Shown one piece after another: positions 17,284 through 27,842 of a DNA stretch of 64,000 bases. Where the stretch lies: contig NZ_JAJUWR010000002.1 of NCBI RefSeq assembly GCF_021390545.1, forward strand, positions 186,001 to 250,000. Reading direction: 5' to 3'. Source of the stretch: Algoriphagus sp. AGSA1. GTDB lineage: Bacteria > Bacteroidota > Bacteroidia > Cytophagales > Cyclobacteriaceae. Within the stretch, counting starts at the first letter, position 1. Each line of letters begins with the position of its first letter. The notes beneath the pieces were generated by a model that was not told the DNA's origin, did no database searches, and saw only the letters and a program-made list of their open reading frames with translations. Both the position numbers and the translations under genes were made by a program.

Positions 17284-20200
17284 CTAAGACTCCAGTACGT
17301 CTGTTTTTTTGGAAAAATCCTTTGGCAATTCACCAAAGTGCTTCTGGAAGCATTTGGTAAAGTAGGAGGGACTGTTGAATCCCACCATTTCGCTGATTTC
17401 CGCAATACTATGTAGCCCTTCACTGAGCAGTTCGGCTGATTTCTTCAGTCGCACCAGCCGGATATAGCCGTTTGGAGTGAGTTCGGAGATACCTTTGATT
17501 TTGCGCAGCAGGCTTGACTGGCTCATGTGCAGCTTGTCTGCCAGTTCGGAAACCCCAAACAACTCATTTTCGATGTTTTCCAGAATTGCCTCATTGATTT
17601 TGCTCAGGAATTCCTCATCAGCTTTGGAATGTGCGATGGTATCGGAATTTACTAAGGGAAGGCTGGCAAAGGCTTTTTTGATCTGGTCACGGTGCTGGAG
17701 AAGATTTTTGATCTGCAGATAAAGAAACTCCAGGGAAAATGGTTTTTCCAGATACACATCAGCACCCATTTCCAGTCCTGTAATTTTGGCGTTTATATTG
17801 TTTTTTGCAGTGAGCAACACCACTGGGATATGGCTGGTGTCCAGATTGGACTTGATGTGCTCACAAAGTTTATAACCATCCATTTCAGGCATCATCACAT
17901 CTGAAATAACCAAATCAATAGGTTCCTTTTTCAGAATATCCATTGCCAACAATCCATTTGCGGCCTTATGAATGACATATTTCCCTTTGAGCTTTTCACC
18001 CAGAAAAGTGAGCAATTCCTTGTTGTCTTCCACCAAAAGTATGGCGGGAAGGCTACTTTTTTTCTTAGGTTTTTCTTGTTTTCCAGTTTTATGCGGAGAT
18101 TCCCCTATTTCCTTTGGTTCAATGTAGGGTTCTGACTCATCTTCGAGATGGATGGCTTCTTTTTGCTTGATCGGCAATTCTAATACAAACCTGTTGAGCT
18201 CGGGGTCGGAATCCAACCTTAGACTTCCATGATGCATTTCTGCGAGTGACTTTGCCAGAGGCAAGCCTAGTCCGGTACCCTGTTTTGTTTTAGGAATATA
18301 GTTTTCGTCAATTTGGAAAAATGGTTCGAAAATCTTTTTACCCAGACTTGCAGGGATCAGTGTGCCATCGTTGGATATATCTATTTTAAAGGTCGAGGAG
18401 TTCGTGGGATCATAGACCAAGCGGATATGTATCATGGTATCAGCATTTTTAAGGGCATTGATCAGCAGATTGCTGAGAATCTTGATTACGGCTTCTTTGT
18501 CGATATCCGCAAAAAGGGCAGGGGTGGATTTTTCAAGGGTGAAATTCAGACCGGATTGTACCGCAGTGACCTTAAAGCGTGCGTATAATTCATCTAAAAT
18601 CCCGCTGATTTCCGTTTTGAGAAAACTCAGTTTGAACCCACGCTGTTCAGTCTTGCGGAAGTCAAGCAACTGATTGCTCAGATCAATCAGCCGGTTGGTG
18701 TTTTTCTCAATGATCAGCAGGTCGTTTTTAACCTCAGGGTCACAGTTTCTGTCTTTACTGAGTATATCTTCGATAGGTCCCTTGATAAGGGTCAGAGGGG
18801 TTCGGATCTCATGGGTGATGTTGGTGAAAAACTCGATTTTAGCCTCATACAGTTCCTTTTCCTTTTCTGCCTCTAGAAGGTTGAGCTGCACCTGATGGCG
18901 GTTGTTTACCCTGGTTTTATACAAAGAGATGAGCCAATATACCACCAATACTGACAGTATTACATAGAATATATAAGCCAGCGGGGTAAGGTAAAATGGT
19001 GGTAGGATCTCAATCTCCAACCGCGCTTCTTTATAGTCACCTGATGATTGGATCTCCGGAGATCTGATCTGAAGCGTGTAATTTCCCGGTGGCAGATAGG
19101 AATACGATAAGATTTGGGAGTCGGAAAGCTGTCTCCACTCATCTTCAAGTCCCTTCATTCTATAGGAATAATTCCAGCTTTGGGAATTTGTATAACCCAG
19201 CGAAGCCACTTCAAAGGTCAGGGAATTCTGATCATGTTGTAAGGTGATCTTATCAGTATATATAATCGATTTGTGTAAGATGCCATCCTCCGGGTTGATT
19301 GGGATTTCCTCGTTGAAAAGTCGGATGTCTGTGAAAACCAGTTTGGGATGAAAATTTGAAACTTCGATTTTGTCCGGATGGAAGGAGATCAATCCCCCCT
19401 GTGAACCAAAGTATAAAGTGCCGTCTTCGGCTTTATAGCCAGATCTATAGTTGAAGGGGCTTGGAATCAAACCGCTTTTTTCATTGTAAAGACGAGCATC
19501 CTCAGTAGTTGGGTCGAATTGCAGCAATCCTTTATTGGAGGTAATCCATAATAGTCCGTTGTTATCCTCCAAGATTTTGAAATAAGTACTTGCGGGGAAT
19601 CCATTGGCTACGGTGTAGGTTTTGAACGATTGGTCTGTTGGATTGAATTTGACAAATCCACCCCCTGTAGTAGCTGCCCAGATGGTATTCTTCGAATCCT
19701 CAAACACATCGATGACAGTATGATGTGGAATACTTCCAGGATCGTCCGGATCGGGCTTGAACTGGGTTAATTCCCCCGATTCTGGATTGAAACGAAATAG
19801 TCCGTCATTATAGGTCCCGGCCCATATGTTCCCTGCATGGTCTTCCAGTAGGGAATAGACAAAATAATTTTTGAACTCCTCAAATTTCCTGAATCTGTTT
19901 TCATCATTTTCATATCGGTAAAACCCGAAAGGCGTGCCCAGCCAGATTCTGTTTTTGCTGTCATTCAAAAGAGCGAATACATCATCAGTGTGAAGTCCGG
20001 CTTCGGGAGTGCTAGAATTGAATTTCGTGATTTTTCCCGTTTTGGTATTGATGATATTGACACCTCCTGTAAACGTGCCCACCCAGAGTGAATCACCCTG
20101 GCGGGCCAGGCCGTGGATATTCCGATAAGAAAGCTCCCGGTCAGAATTGCCAACGGGCACTTGCTCAAATGTACCTGTTTTGGGATCGAAAAGATTCAGG

Positions 20201-21363
20201 CTTGCATCCTCGGTTCCGATCCAGATTTTTCCGTCACCGTTTCCTATGATTTCCCTTACACGTTTTCCACTGATGGTGTTTACATTGGTGATAGGATAGT
20301 ATTTTTCAAATTTCACTGGCTGATTAGGTAAGTAATTCACACCTCCGAAATAGCTTCCTACCCAGATTCCCCCCTCTGTGTCTTTATAAAGGGAGTAAAT
20401 GGCATTATTGGCAAGAGAATAAGGATCATCGGCATTTTCCTCCACCTGCTGGTAGGTGTTGGTCACGAAATCATAGATAAACAACCCCGACTCAGTTCCT
20501 ATTCCCAATTCATTTTTGCTGAACTGGAACATGTCCCTCACAAATAGCGGGGCACCGCTTTTATCACTTGTCAGTAGATTACTCACTTTGCCGGTGCTTT
20601 TTTCCATTTTCTTCACCCCGGCATTTTTGGTTCCGATCAGCATAAAATCCCCCCAGTCCTGAAGTCCAATAATATGGTCTTGTGGAAGCTTTTTCTCCTC
20701 ATCCAGATACATGGAAAATGTTTTGGTGTCTTCCACAAATCGCCCAACACCACTGCCGGCAATGGAAATCCACACCACGTTTCCCTCATCTACTTTGACG
20801 GAGGTGACATCGCCCGGGGGGATACTTCCTTTCTTATCAGGATCGTGGGCATAACGAGTAAGTTCCTTTTTTCCGAAATCAAATCTGAATATTCCTTGGT
20901 TGTTTCCAGCTATCCAGATATTCCCGGATTGGTCTTCTGCCATGGACGAAACTATCCCAGTAGGCTTGATGCCTTTGTCAGTTAGATAAGGGAATGCGGT
21001 AAACTTGTCAAGTTCCTTGTCGAATAAGTAAATACCCTCGTCAGTGCCTATCCACAAAAGTCCTTCTCGATCTTCGTGGATCACATGCACGTAGTCATTT
21101 CCTAAAATATCCTGGGGATTTCCTTTTGAGTCTGTGGTGTAATTTTTCCAACGTTGCCCATCAAATCTATTCAGTCCGTACTTGGTGCCAAACCACATAA
21201 AGCCTTGACTGTCCTGAAAAATGGAAAAAACGGAGTTTTGGGACAATCCGGAGTTAACATCATAGTGTCGGAAGTAGTAACGCTTTTCCTGTGCTTGGCT
21301 GGAAATGCTTAAATGAAGACTGAGGCTGAGGAAACCTGCCAGTAGTAGTTTGGACAAGTTCAT
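17284..21363 (-). CDS. Hybrid two-component system regulator (HTCS): periplasmic propeller sensor, kinase, receiver, AraC output
   Basis: The protein has 1359 residues from the ATG at 21363. That start is preferred over one 51 bp upstream because it begins the signal peptide (MNLSKLLLAGFLSLSLHLS). The order is: two-bladed Reg_prop propeller (about 25-690, many WIGT/WAGT repeats), Y_Y_Y domain (about 700-785), transmembrane segment (about 795-815), and HisKA with His near 850 (NITHEIRTPLTL). These are followed by HATPase_c, a receiver with Asp near 1155 (VISDVMMPEMDG) and an AraC HTH (about 1240-1350). HTCS proteins sense oligosaccharides directly and activate adjacent PULs. The SusC gene is divergent 645 bp away, so this is the PUL activator. 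Confidence 0.95.
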   Translation of the reverse strand: MNLSKLLLAGFLSLSLHLSISSQAQEKRYYFRHYDVNSGLSQNSVFSIFQDSQGFMWFGTKYGLNRFDGQRWKNYTTDSKGNPQDILGNDYVHVIHEDREGLLWIGTDEGIYLFDKELDKFTAFPYLTDKGIKPTGIVSSMAEDQSGNIWIAGNNQGIFRFDFGKKELTRYAHDPDKKGSIPPGDVTSVKVDEGNVVWISIAGSGVGRFVEDTKTFSMYLDEEKKLPQDHIIGLQDWGDFMLIGTKNAGVKKMEKSTGKVSNLLTSDKSGAPLFVRDMFQFSKNELGIGTESGLFIYDFVTNTYQQVEENADDPYSLANNAIYSLYKDTEGGIWVGSYFGGVNYLPNQPVKFEKYYPITNVNTISGKRVREIIGNGDGKIWIGTEDASLNLFDPKTGTFEQVPVGNSDRELSYRNIHGLARQGDSLWVGTFTGGVNIINTKTGKITKFNSSTPEAGLHTDDVFALLNDSKNRIWLGTPFGFYRYENDENRFRKFEEFKNYFVYSLLEDHAGNIWAGTYNDGLFRFNPESGELTQFKPDPDDPGSIPHHTVIDVFEDSKNTIWAATTGGGFVKFNPTDQSFKTYTVANGFPASTYFKILEDNNGLLWITSNKGLLQFDPTTEDARLYNEKSGLIPSPFNYRSGYKAEDGTLYFGSQGGLISFHPDKIEVSNFHPKLVFTDIRLFNEEIPINPEDGILHKSIIYTDKITLQHDQNSLTFEVASLGYTNSQSWNYSYRMKGLEDEWRQLSDSQILSYSYLPPGNYTLQIRSPEIQSSGDYKEARLEIEILPPFYLTPLAYIFYVILSVLVVYWLISLYKTRVNNRHQVQLNLLEAEKEKELYEAKIEFFTNITHEIRTPLTLIKGPIEDILSKDRNCDPEVKNDLLIIEKNTNRLIDLSNQLLDFRKTEQRGFKLSFLKTEISGILDELYARFKVTAVQSGLNFTLEKSTPALFADIDKEAVIKILSNLLINALKNADTMIHIRLVYDPTNSSTFKIDISNDGTLIPASLGKKIFEPFFQIDENYIPKTKQGTGLGLPLAKSLAEMHHGSLRLDSDPELNRFVLELPIKQKEAIHLEDESEPYIEPKEIGESPHKTGKQEKPKKKSSLPAILLVEDNKELLTFLGEKLKGKYVIHKAANGLLAMDILKKEPIDLVISDVMMPEMDGYKLCEHIKSNLDTSHIPVVLLTAKNNINAKITGLEMGADVYLEKPFSLEFLYLQIKNLLQHRDQIKKAFASLPLVNSDTIAHSKADEEFLSKINEAILENIENELFGVSELADKLHMSQSSLLRKIKGISELTPNGYIRLVRLKKSAELLSEGLHSIAEISEMVGFNSPSYFTKCFQKHFGELPKDFSKKTDVLES

Positions 21364-22008
21364 AGGATTTTGGGTTATGGAATTGAAATTATCAAAAACA
21401 ATTGCCCTAAGCACTTTTCTTGTTTTTTTTTACAGGCTCCACAGCATTATTGCTTGTTATTTTCTATTCATTGACTGAAAAGTTACAAAATCTATTCCTA
21501 GAAGATTCGTTTTCGCAATCGATTTCGAATGGCTGGCTTTTGGTATTGCCTGATTTAAAACAATCAATTGATTTAGTCGGATTGGCTTAATTTCATTGAG
21601 TTTATATTTTGTATTACCTCTATTTTAAGTGTTAATATTCTGTTTTTATGGATATGATAGATTTATAATATGGTTCGGAAATGATTATCTTACATTTTTT
21701 GAAGTTTTTTTATTAAAAGTCCGCTTAGGGATAATTTACTTTTATGAAATCAGAAAGAGCGTTTTGTCATAACAAGTGAGGGGGCGTTCTGAACTCATAT
21801 AAATTACAATAAACCCTTATCCATATGCTAAAAATTTTCACGCCAACCTAGCCCGATTCTCTGGCAATTCCACCAGTCAAAAAAGTAGGGCAGTATTTTC
21901 TTGTTTTTTCCGAATCCTAAAACGAGCCTTTTTCAAGGCTTCAGGAAAACTATTGCCAAAACCGAAGACCTAATTTATTACATAGTTTTTAACCCAAAAT
22001 GATTATTT
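21364..22008. promoter_or_regulatory. Divergent PUL control region between HTCS and SusC genes
   Basis: This AT-rich 645-bp region has no gene. Its size fits an HTCS-bound regulatory region with a long SusC leader. No clean palindrome, direct repeat or exact TAnnTTTG box was found by eye; near matches such as tatattttg (21603-21611) were not accepted. Confidence 0.5.
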
Positions 22009-25000
22009 ATGAAAAGACTTCTTCTCATGAAATCCAGCCTCATGCTTCTTATGGCTGTTCTGGTGGTAACTCCACTGATGGCTCAGCAAGGCACCACAGT
22101 CCGCGGAATTATATTAGAGGAGTCCTCAGGGGAACCTCTGCCCGGAGTCAGCATCCTTGAGAAAGGAACCTCAAATGGAACTGTTACAGATATTGACGGG
22201 AAATTCGCACTTACTCTTGCTAGTGCCAACGCTACCTTAAGAGCCTCGTTTATAGGTTTCAAAACCCAGGAGATTATAGTAGGGACCCAGACCGAACTTG
22301 AGGTTCAGTTGGCAAGTGATCTTGGCAGCCTGGATGAAGTAATTGTCGTAGGTTATGGGGAGCAGCAGAAGGAGACCATCACAGGTGCCATTGCCAATGT
22401 CACTAGTCGTGATATAGAAAAGGTGCCCTCAGCCACCGTCTCCGGAGCACTGGCAGGAAAAATGGCAGGGCTATCCTTTCGCCAGCCCGATGGACGACCA
22501 GGTGCCGGCGCCTGGCTCCAGATCAGGAATATGGGGACGCCGCTTTTTGTAATTGACGGGATCCAAAAAGACGAGGGTCAATTCAATAATCTTGCCCCTG
22601 GAGATATAGAAAGTATCACTATACTGAAAGATGCCTCGGCGGCTGTTTATGGATCACGTGCCGCAAATGGGGTAGTCGTGGTGAAAACCAAACAAGGCAA
22701 GCGTGGTGAGACCCCAACAATCAATATCAATGGCTATTACGGCTGGCAAAACTGGTCTCGATTTCCTGATGGGGTAAATGCGTACGAATGGATGTTGGGT
22801 CAGGCCGATGCAGACATCAATCAATTTGGTAGTACCAATATCACTGCAGCAGAATTGGAAAAGTGGAAGCAGGGAACTGAATATGGCTATAGATCCTTCG
22901 ACTGGAAGGACTTTATTATAAAGGGAAACGCTCCCCAAAGCAACTTCAATGCTTCAGTATCCGGGGGTTCCGAGAAAACAAACTATTATTTATCCGTCAC
23001 CCGATTCGACCAGAAAGCTGTTTTTTCTGATGAATTTGAATTCAACAGAACAAATATCCAATCCAATATCAACACAGATATCACGGACAAGTTCAGAGTG
23101 GGAATGCAGATCAACGGAAGGATCGAAAACAGAAATAACCCGGGGGTGCCTGGCCATGACGACTATTGGCAACCCAGATTCGCATTGTTCAGAAACCGGC
23201 CTACAGAGCGTCCCTATGCCAATGATAATCCGGACTACCCGGCCAACATCAATAATATAGAAACCAACTGGGCGCTGCTGAACTATGATCGTACAGGCTT
23301 TTATGATAACAAATGGCAGGTGCTTCAGGCCAACTTTACCGCAGAGTATGAGATCGTACCGGATTTGGTAGCGAAAGGGTTGTACTCCTATTATCTGGCA
23401 GACAACATGTTCAATACCTTTGAATATACCTATGACGTATTCGGATATAATCCAGAAACTGATGAGTATTTCCGTTCTGGCGGTAATGATAACCCATACA
23501 GGGACCGTGGGCAGACCAAGATCATGGAGAATGTATGGCAACTGTCTTTGACCTATAATAAGACCTTTGGGGAGAAGCATAATTTTGCTGCTTTTGCATT
23601 GAACGAGCGGATTGAACGTACCCGGCTATATAATTTTGTCCATTCGGTGCCTACCAATAATTACCTGGATATAATCAGGTTTGCCGACACGGATACATAT
23701 AATGATGAGCGACAGGAAGAGGCTAGAATTGGCTATGTGGGTCGTTTAAACTACGATTATGCGGGAAAATATCTACTGGAAGTGGCAGGACGGGCAGACG
23801 CCTCTTGGAAGTTTTCCCCTGATAATCGCTGGGGGTTTTTCCCGTCTGTATCCGCAGGATGGAGAATATCGGAAGAAGGCTTTATGAACAGTTTTGCCTC
23901 CAATCTAAATATGGATGAACTGAAAATCAGAGCTTCCTATGGGCAATTGGGCGATGATAATATCAATATGGGAATCCCTTCAGATGATCCCCGATTTATA
24001 ACCCCATTTGATTACTTGACAGGTTATCAATATGGAGTATCTACAGTAATAGTAGATGGTGAAAATATTCAGGGGTCAGTGAATACCGGGCAGCCAATTG
24101 ACAATCTTTCTTGGTTTGTAAGTAAAATTACAGATATAGGCCTGGACTTTTCTTTTGGAAGCGGAAAAATCACCGGTGCGGTGGATTACTTTAATAGAAA
24201 ACGGACTGGCCTTCGAGGAGTAAGAAACGATGTTTTCCTGCCTGTGGAGCTTGGTTACGGCTTGACTGATGAAAATTTAAATTCTGATTCTAACTCAGGA
24301 GCGGAAATCGCGGTCAACTGGAACGGTAAAGTTGGGGATTTGGTATTCAGGATAGGTGCAAATGCATCGTATGCACGGAGCAAATTCCTTCAGTCTTACA
24401 ACCCTACTTTTAGCTCATCCTGGGACCATTATAGAAACTCAGGCGAAGACAGATATAACGGGATATTCTGGGGCTACGAAATTGTTGGACAGTTTGACTC
24501 TTTCGAAGCGATCAACAGCCATCCTGTAAATATTGACGGTCAGGGTAATGGAACCTTGCTTCCTGGAGACCTTATTTACAAAGATGTGAACGGGGATGGC
24601 AAAATCGATGGCTATGACGAGCGTCCTATAGGATACCAGTCAGGCGGTCAACCAAGCGTAAACTTCGGTTTGAACTTCAATTTCCAGTATAGAGGATTTG
24701 ACTTGACTGCTGATTTCTCAGGTGGTGGAATGTACTCATACAATCAAAACTGGGAGATGAGATGGCCTTACCAAAACGGCGGTAATCTATTGAGGTCCAT
24801 GTATGACGACAGATATCACCGAGAGGATATCCTGGATATCAATAGCCCCTGGGTACCAGGCAAAAATCCTCCGCTGAGGTTCAATACTGGAGGTCACAGT
24901 AACTATAACAGAAACTCTACCTGGTGGCTTACCAATGTGAAATACCTCAGAATGAGAATACTAGAAGTGGGCTATACCCTGCCGGAAAAGCTATTGAACA

Positions 25001-25161
25001 GATGGAACATGTCCAGAGCAAGAGTATATGTGAGCAGTTTCAATCTTTTTTCACTTGATAATGTACATCAGTTTGGAATTGATCCTGAAATAGCTGACGA
25101 GAATGGCTTACAGTATCCACAGAACAAAGTGGTGAATGTAGGCTTTAACGTATCATTCTAA
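22009..25161 (+). CDS. SusC/RagA-type TonB-dependent outer-membrane transporter
   Basis: The protein has 1050 residues. The order is: signal peptide (about 1-25, ending LMAQ), a carboxypeptidase-regulatory-like domain (about 29-115, VRGIILEESSGEPLPGVSILEKGTSNGT), and a plug (about 118-235). The plug carries the SusC signature (VIVVGYGEQQKETITGAI, and LKDASAAVYGSRAANGVVVV). The 22-strand barrel runs to the C-terminus (VNVGFNVSF). It forms the oligosaccharide import complex with SusD, whose gene starts 20 bp later. It is regulated by the divergent HTCS. The length is normal for the family and no frameshift is seen. Confidence 0.96.
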   Translation: MKRLLLMKSSLMLLMAVLVVTPLMAQQGTTVRGIILEESSGEPLPGVSILEKGTSNGTVTDIDGKFALTLASANATLRASFIGFKTQEIIVGTQTELEVQLASDLGSLDEVIVVGYGEQQKETITGAIANVTSRDIEKVPSATVSGALAGKMAGLSFRQPDGRPGAGAWLQIRNMGTPLFVIDGIQKDEGQFNNLAPGDIESITILKDASAAVYGSRAANGVVVVKTKQGKRGETPTININGYYGWQNWSRFPDGVNAYEWMLGQADADINQFGSTNITAAELEKWKQGTEYGYRSFDWKDFIIKGNAPQSNFNASVSGGSEKTNYYLSVTRFDQKAVFSDEFEFNRTNIQSNINTDITDKFRVGMQINGRIENRNNPGVPGHDDYWQPRFALFRNRPTERPYANDNPDYPANINNIETNWALLNYDRTGFYDNKWQVLQANFTAEYEIVPDLVAKGLYSYYLADNMFNTFEYTYDVFGYNPETDEYFRSGGNDNPYRDRGQTKIMENVWQLSLTYNKTFGEKHNFAAFALNERIERTRLYNFVHSVPTNNYLDIIRFADTDTYNDERQEEARIGYVGRLNYDYAGKYLLEVAGRADASWKFSPDNRWGFFPSVSAGWRISEEGFMNSFASNLNMDELKIRASYGQLGDDNINMGIPSDDPRFITPFDYLTGYQYGVSTVIVDGENIQGSVNTGQPIDNLSWFVSKITDIGLDFSFGSGKITGAVDYFNRKRTGLRGVRNDVFLPVELGYGLTDENLNSDSNSGAEIAVNWNGKVGDLVFRIGANASYARSKFLQSYNPTFSSSWDHYRNSGEDRYNGIFWGYEIVGQFDSFEAINSHPVNIDGQGNGTLLPGDLIYKDVNGDGKIDGYDERPIGYQSGGQPSVNFGLNFNFQYRGFDLTADFSGGGMYSYNQNWEMRWPYQNGGNLLRSMYDDRYHREDILDINSPWVPGKNPPLRFNTGGHSNYNRNSTWWLTNVKYLRMRILEVGYTLPEKLLNRWNMSRARVYVSSFNLFSLDNVHQFGIDPEIADENGLQYPQNKVVNVGFNVSF

Positions 25162-25181
25162 TTAACCTGAACCAACGAATA

Positions 25182-27050
25182 ATGAAAAATTTGAAATATA
25201 TATACCTAGTCATTTTTCTTGCCTTCGCAGGATGTGACAATGACGAGTTTTTAGACAGGGAGCCCACGGATTTATTAGGGGAAGACCAAGTGTGGGCAAA
25301 TGAAGACCTGGTATTTTCTGTGCTTGCTGATCTGTACAACAGATTACCTGACTATCAGGGATTAGAGAATTGGTGGGAGTATGCTAATTTCGATGAGGCC
25401 TTTGCCAGTAACGCGGGAGATTATTGGAGGCATCAAAACCAAGATTATGGCTATGGGGATTGGGGAATGTGGAATTACGGGTATATCCGTGACGTAAACT
25501 TGTTCATTGAAAAATGCGAGGAAGCGACAGAAATTTCTGCAGATGCCAGATCCAGATTTCTTGCCGAAGCCAAGTTCATACGTGCCATGGTGTACTTTGA
25601 GCATGTCAAGCGAATGGGAGGAGTACCGTTGATTTTGGAGTCTATGGAGTACGATTACAGCGGGGACCCAACATATCTGCAGTACCCACGAGCCAAAGAA
25701 CACGAAATCTATGATTATGTGATTGCTGAAATGGAAGAGGTCAAGGATGATCTTCCAAATGGAGGAACCAAATCCAGAGCAACCAAAGGTGCGGCGCTAG
25801 CATTGGTTTCCCGTGCGGCGCTATATGCTGGGTCTATAGCAAATTATGGACAGCTCACTCCGGAAGTTTCCTTGCCGGGAGGAGAAGTGGGGATACCGGC
25901 CGAGATGGCCAATGCGTATTACACTACTGCCTTACGGGCTTCAGAGGAAGTGATGGCTTTGGGGACGTACGGGCTTTTCGATCAAGAGCCTGATAAGTCT
26001 GAGAACTATACCAATATTTTTCTGAACAAGAATTCCAATAATGAAGTCATTTTAGCGAAGGATTTCCTAGTGCAGGGTAGAACACACGGATTCACTATAG
26101 AAAATATACCGCGCTCCTTGAGAGAAGAAAATACGTCTGGGGGTAAAATGAATCCTTCGCTCAACCTAGTCCAGTCCTATGAACTGCTGGACAATACATT
26201 TGCAAAACTTCCGACAAAGGATGCTTCTGGAAATCCTATATTCTACGATGATCCTATGGATATTTTCGAAGGAAGAGATCCGCGTTTGTTGGGAACGGTA
26301 ATCGTGCCTGGAGCTACCTTCAGAGGACAGGAAGTGGATATTTGGGCGGGGTATAAGCTAGCTGACGGTTCGGTGGTTACTTCTGGACAGTTAGGCGGAC
26401 AGGCACAACTTCCGGGCAGTAATTCCTCCGTTCAGGTGGTGGGCTTTGATGGGCCGATAGACCAGATGGAGTGGACCGCACAGAATGGCTTTTACCTGAG
26501 AAAATATGTGGATACTTCCGTAGGCTCAGGCCAAAGAGGAACTGGCTCAGCTGTGTGGTTGGTTAGGTTCCGGTATGCTGAGATTCTTTTAAATGCCGCT
26601 GAGGCGGCGTTCGAGCTGGGTGATATGGAAAAGGCAGCCGAATACATGAATCAGGTAAGGAGAAGAGCAGGGTTTCCTATTGATCTGACCCCTGCTGAAA
26701 TTGATTTTGACCGTATCGTACATGAGCGTAAAATAGAATTGGCATTTGAAAACCATGTCCTTTGGGACAAGAAGCGCTGGAGACTTGCCCACCGTGTTTG
26801 GAATGGAGAGTCCGTGTCGCTGACCAACAACCCTGGGGATGCTTTGGCGGTCAGTACAAGGGTTTTTGGCTTAAAGCCTTTCAAATACTACGAGCCAGGT
26901 TCTCCAAATGACGGGAAATGGATGTTTGAGGAATTTTTGCCTGCTCCGGTTTTCAATGCGCACCGTTTTAGGCTGGGAAATTATTACTCATTCATTGGCG
27001 ATAATGTCCGTAATAACAACCCAAAAATTGTTCGAAATCCAAATCAATAA
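25182..27050 (+). CDS. SusD/RagB family surface glycan-binding lipoprotein
   Basis: The protein has 622 residues. The lipobox LAFAGC ends at Cys18, followed by acidic residues (DND), as in surface-exported Bacteroidota lipoproteins. The N-terminal SusD-like region (FLDREPTDLLGEDQVW), the TPR scaffold (RFLAEAKFIRAMVYFEHVKRMGGVPLI) and the C-terminal RagB part (RYAEILLNAAEAAFELG, VHERKIELAFENHVLWDKKRW) are all present. It acts as the lid and binding partner of the SusC transporter encoded immediately upstream. Confidence 0.96.
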   Translation: MKNLKYIYLVIFLAFAGCDNDEFLDREPTDLLGEDQVWANEDLVFSVLADLYNRLPDYQGLENWWEYANFDEAFASNAGDYWRHQNQDYGYGDWGMWNYGYIRDVNLFIEKCEEATEISADARSRFLAEAKFIRAMVYFEHVKRMGGVPLILESMEYDYSGDPTYLQYPRAKEHEIYDYVIAEMEEVKDDLPNGGTKSRATKGAALALVSRAALYAGSIANYGQLTPEVSLPGGEVGIPAEMANAYYTTALRASEEVMALGTYGLFDQEPDKSENYTNIFLNKNSNNEVILAKDFLVQGRTHGFTIENIPRSLREENTSGGKMNPSLNLVQSYELLDNTFAKLPTKDASGNPIFYDDPMDIFEGRDPRLLGTVIVPGATFRGQEVDIWAGYKLADGSVVTSGQLGGQAQLPGSNSSVQVVGFDGPIDQMEWTAQNGFYLRKYVDTSVGSGQRGTGSAVWLVRFRYAEILLNAAEAAFELGDMEKAAEYMNQVRRRAGFPIDLTPAEIDFDRIVHERKIELAFENHVLWDKKRWRLAHRVWNGESVSLTNNPGDALAVSTRVFGLKPFKYYEPGSPNDGKWMFEEFLPAPVFNAHRFRLGNYYSFIGDNVRNNNPKIVRNPNQ

Positions 27051-27074
27051 ATATTCCTATAAACTCAACAAGCT

Positions 27075-27773
27075 ATGAATTTCAAAAATATACTGGGAAT
27101 GATGGGGATAGCAGCTTCCCTGATATCCTGTAGTTATGATAATTACGATGAGCCAAATTTTCAGTTGGATGGCAGGATCGTCTATCAAGGCGAACCCATA
27201 GGTGTCAGTTACAACGATGTGTACATCGAGCTTTGGGAATCTGGCTGGCAGCGGCTAGGGAATATAGGGGTGGCCGTGGATCAAGATGGTTCATATTCCT
27301 CGCTTCTTTTTAAGGGAGATTATAAAATGATTATACCAGATAATCAGGGACCATTTATGAAAATCAACAATGAACAGACCGGTAATGACACTATACCTGT
27401 TAATCTTACGGGAAGTCAGACCATTGACATCGAAGTGCTCCCTTATTACATGATTCGCAATACTGATATCAGTGGCGGAGGCAATAAGGTTTCAGCAACT
27501 TTTGATTTGGATCAGATTATTACCGGAGATGACTCGAGAAACATACAGGAAGTTTCCCTTTATGTAAGTAAGACGTTTTTTGTCGATAATCGTACCAGTA
27601 TTGCTACTGCCAATAGGGGTGGAGGTGATCTTGAGGATCTATCCGCCATCACACTGGAAGTGGATGTTCCCGAGAGAGTTCCTGCCCAAAATTATGGCTA
27701 TGCCCGGATAGGCGTAAGAATCCAAGGAGTGGAGGATATGATCTTTTCGGAAATAGCAAAAGTAAATCTATAA
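27075..27773 (+). CDS. DUF3823-type PUL lipoprotein
   Basis: The protein has 232 residues. The lipobox SLISC ends at Cys19. Two beta-sandwich-like halves follow: LDGRIVYQGEPIGVSYNDVYIELWESG, then a second half from about residue 125. This matches DUF3823 proteins, which sit directly after susCD in many Bacteroidota PULs and are probably surface glycan-binding proteins. It starts 24 bp after SusD and ends just before a strong terminator, so it closes the core transport operon. The binding function is inferred from position. Confidence 0.82.
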   Translation: MNFKNILGMMGIAASLISCSYDNYDEPNFQLDGRIVYQGEPIGVSYNDVYIELWESGWQRLGNIGVAVDQDGSYSSLLFKGDYKMIIPDNQGPFMKINNEQTGNDTIPVNLTGSQTIDIEVLPYYMIRNTDISGGGNKVSATFDLDQIITGDDSRNIQEVSLYVSKTFFVDNRTSIATANRGGGDLEDLSAITLEVDVPERVPAQNYGYARIGVRIQGVEDMIFSEIAKVNL

Positions 27774-27789
27774 GCCTCTTATGGATATG

Positions 27790-27838
27790 CCGGGGCGTCC
27801 AGCCAGTGAGATGGGTACTGGACGACCCCGGTTTTTTT
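27790..27838 (+). terminator. Strong Rho-independent terminator between DUF3823 and GH43 genes
   Basis: The stem pairs 27790-27802 (ccggggcgtccag) with 27818-27831 (ctggacgaccccgg, one bulged base) and is followed by seven T. It lies 17 bp after the DUF3823 stop and ends 5 bp before the first possible start of the next gene. Confidence 0.9.
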
Positions 27839-27842
27839 CAGT

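Noticed and set aside
21601..21625. A TAnnTTTG-like promoter (tatattttg) in front of the SusC gene
   Set aside because: The box has one base too many, and no correctly spaced TTG was found, so no promoter is claimed.
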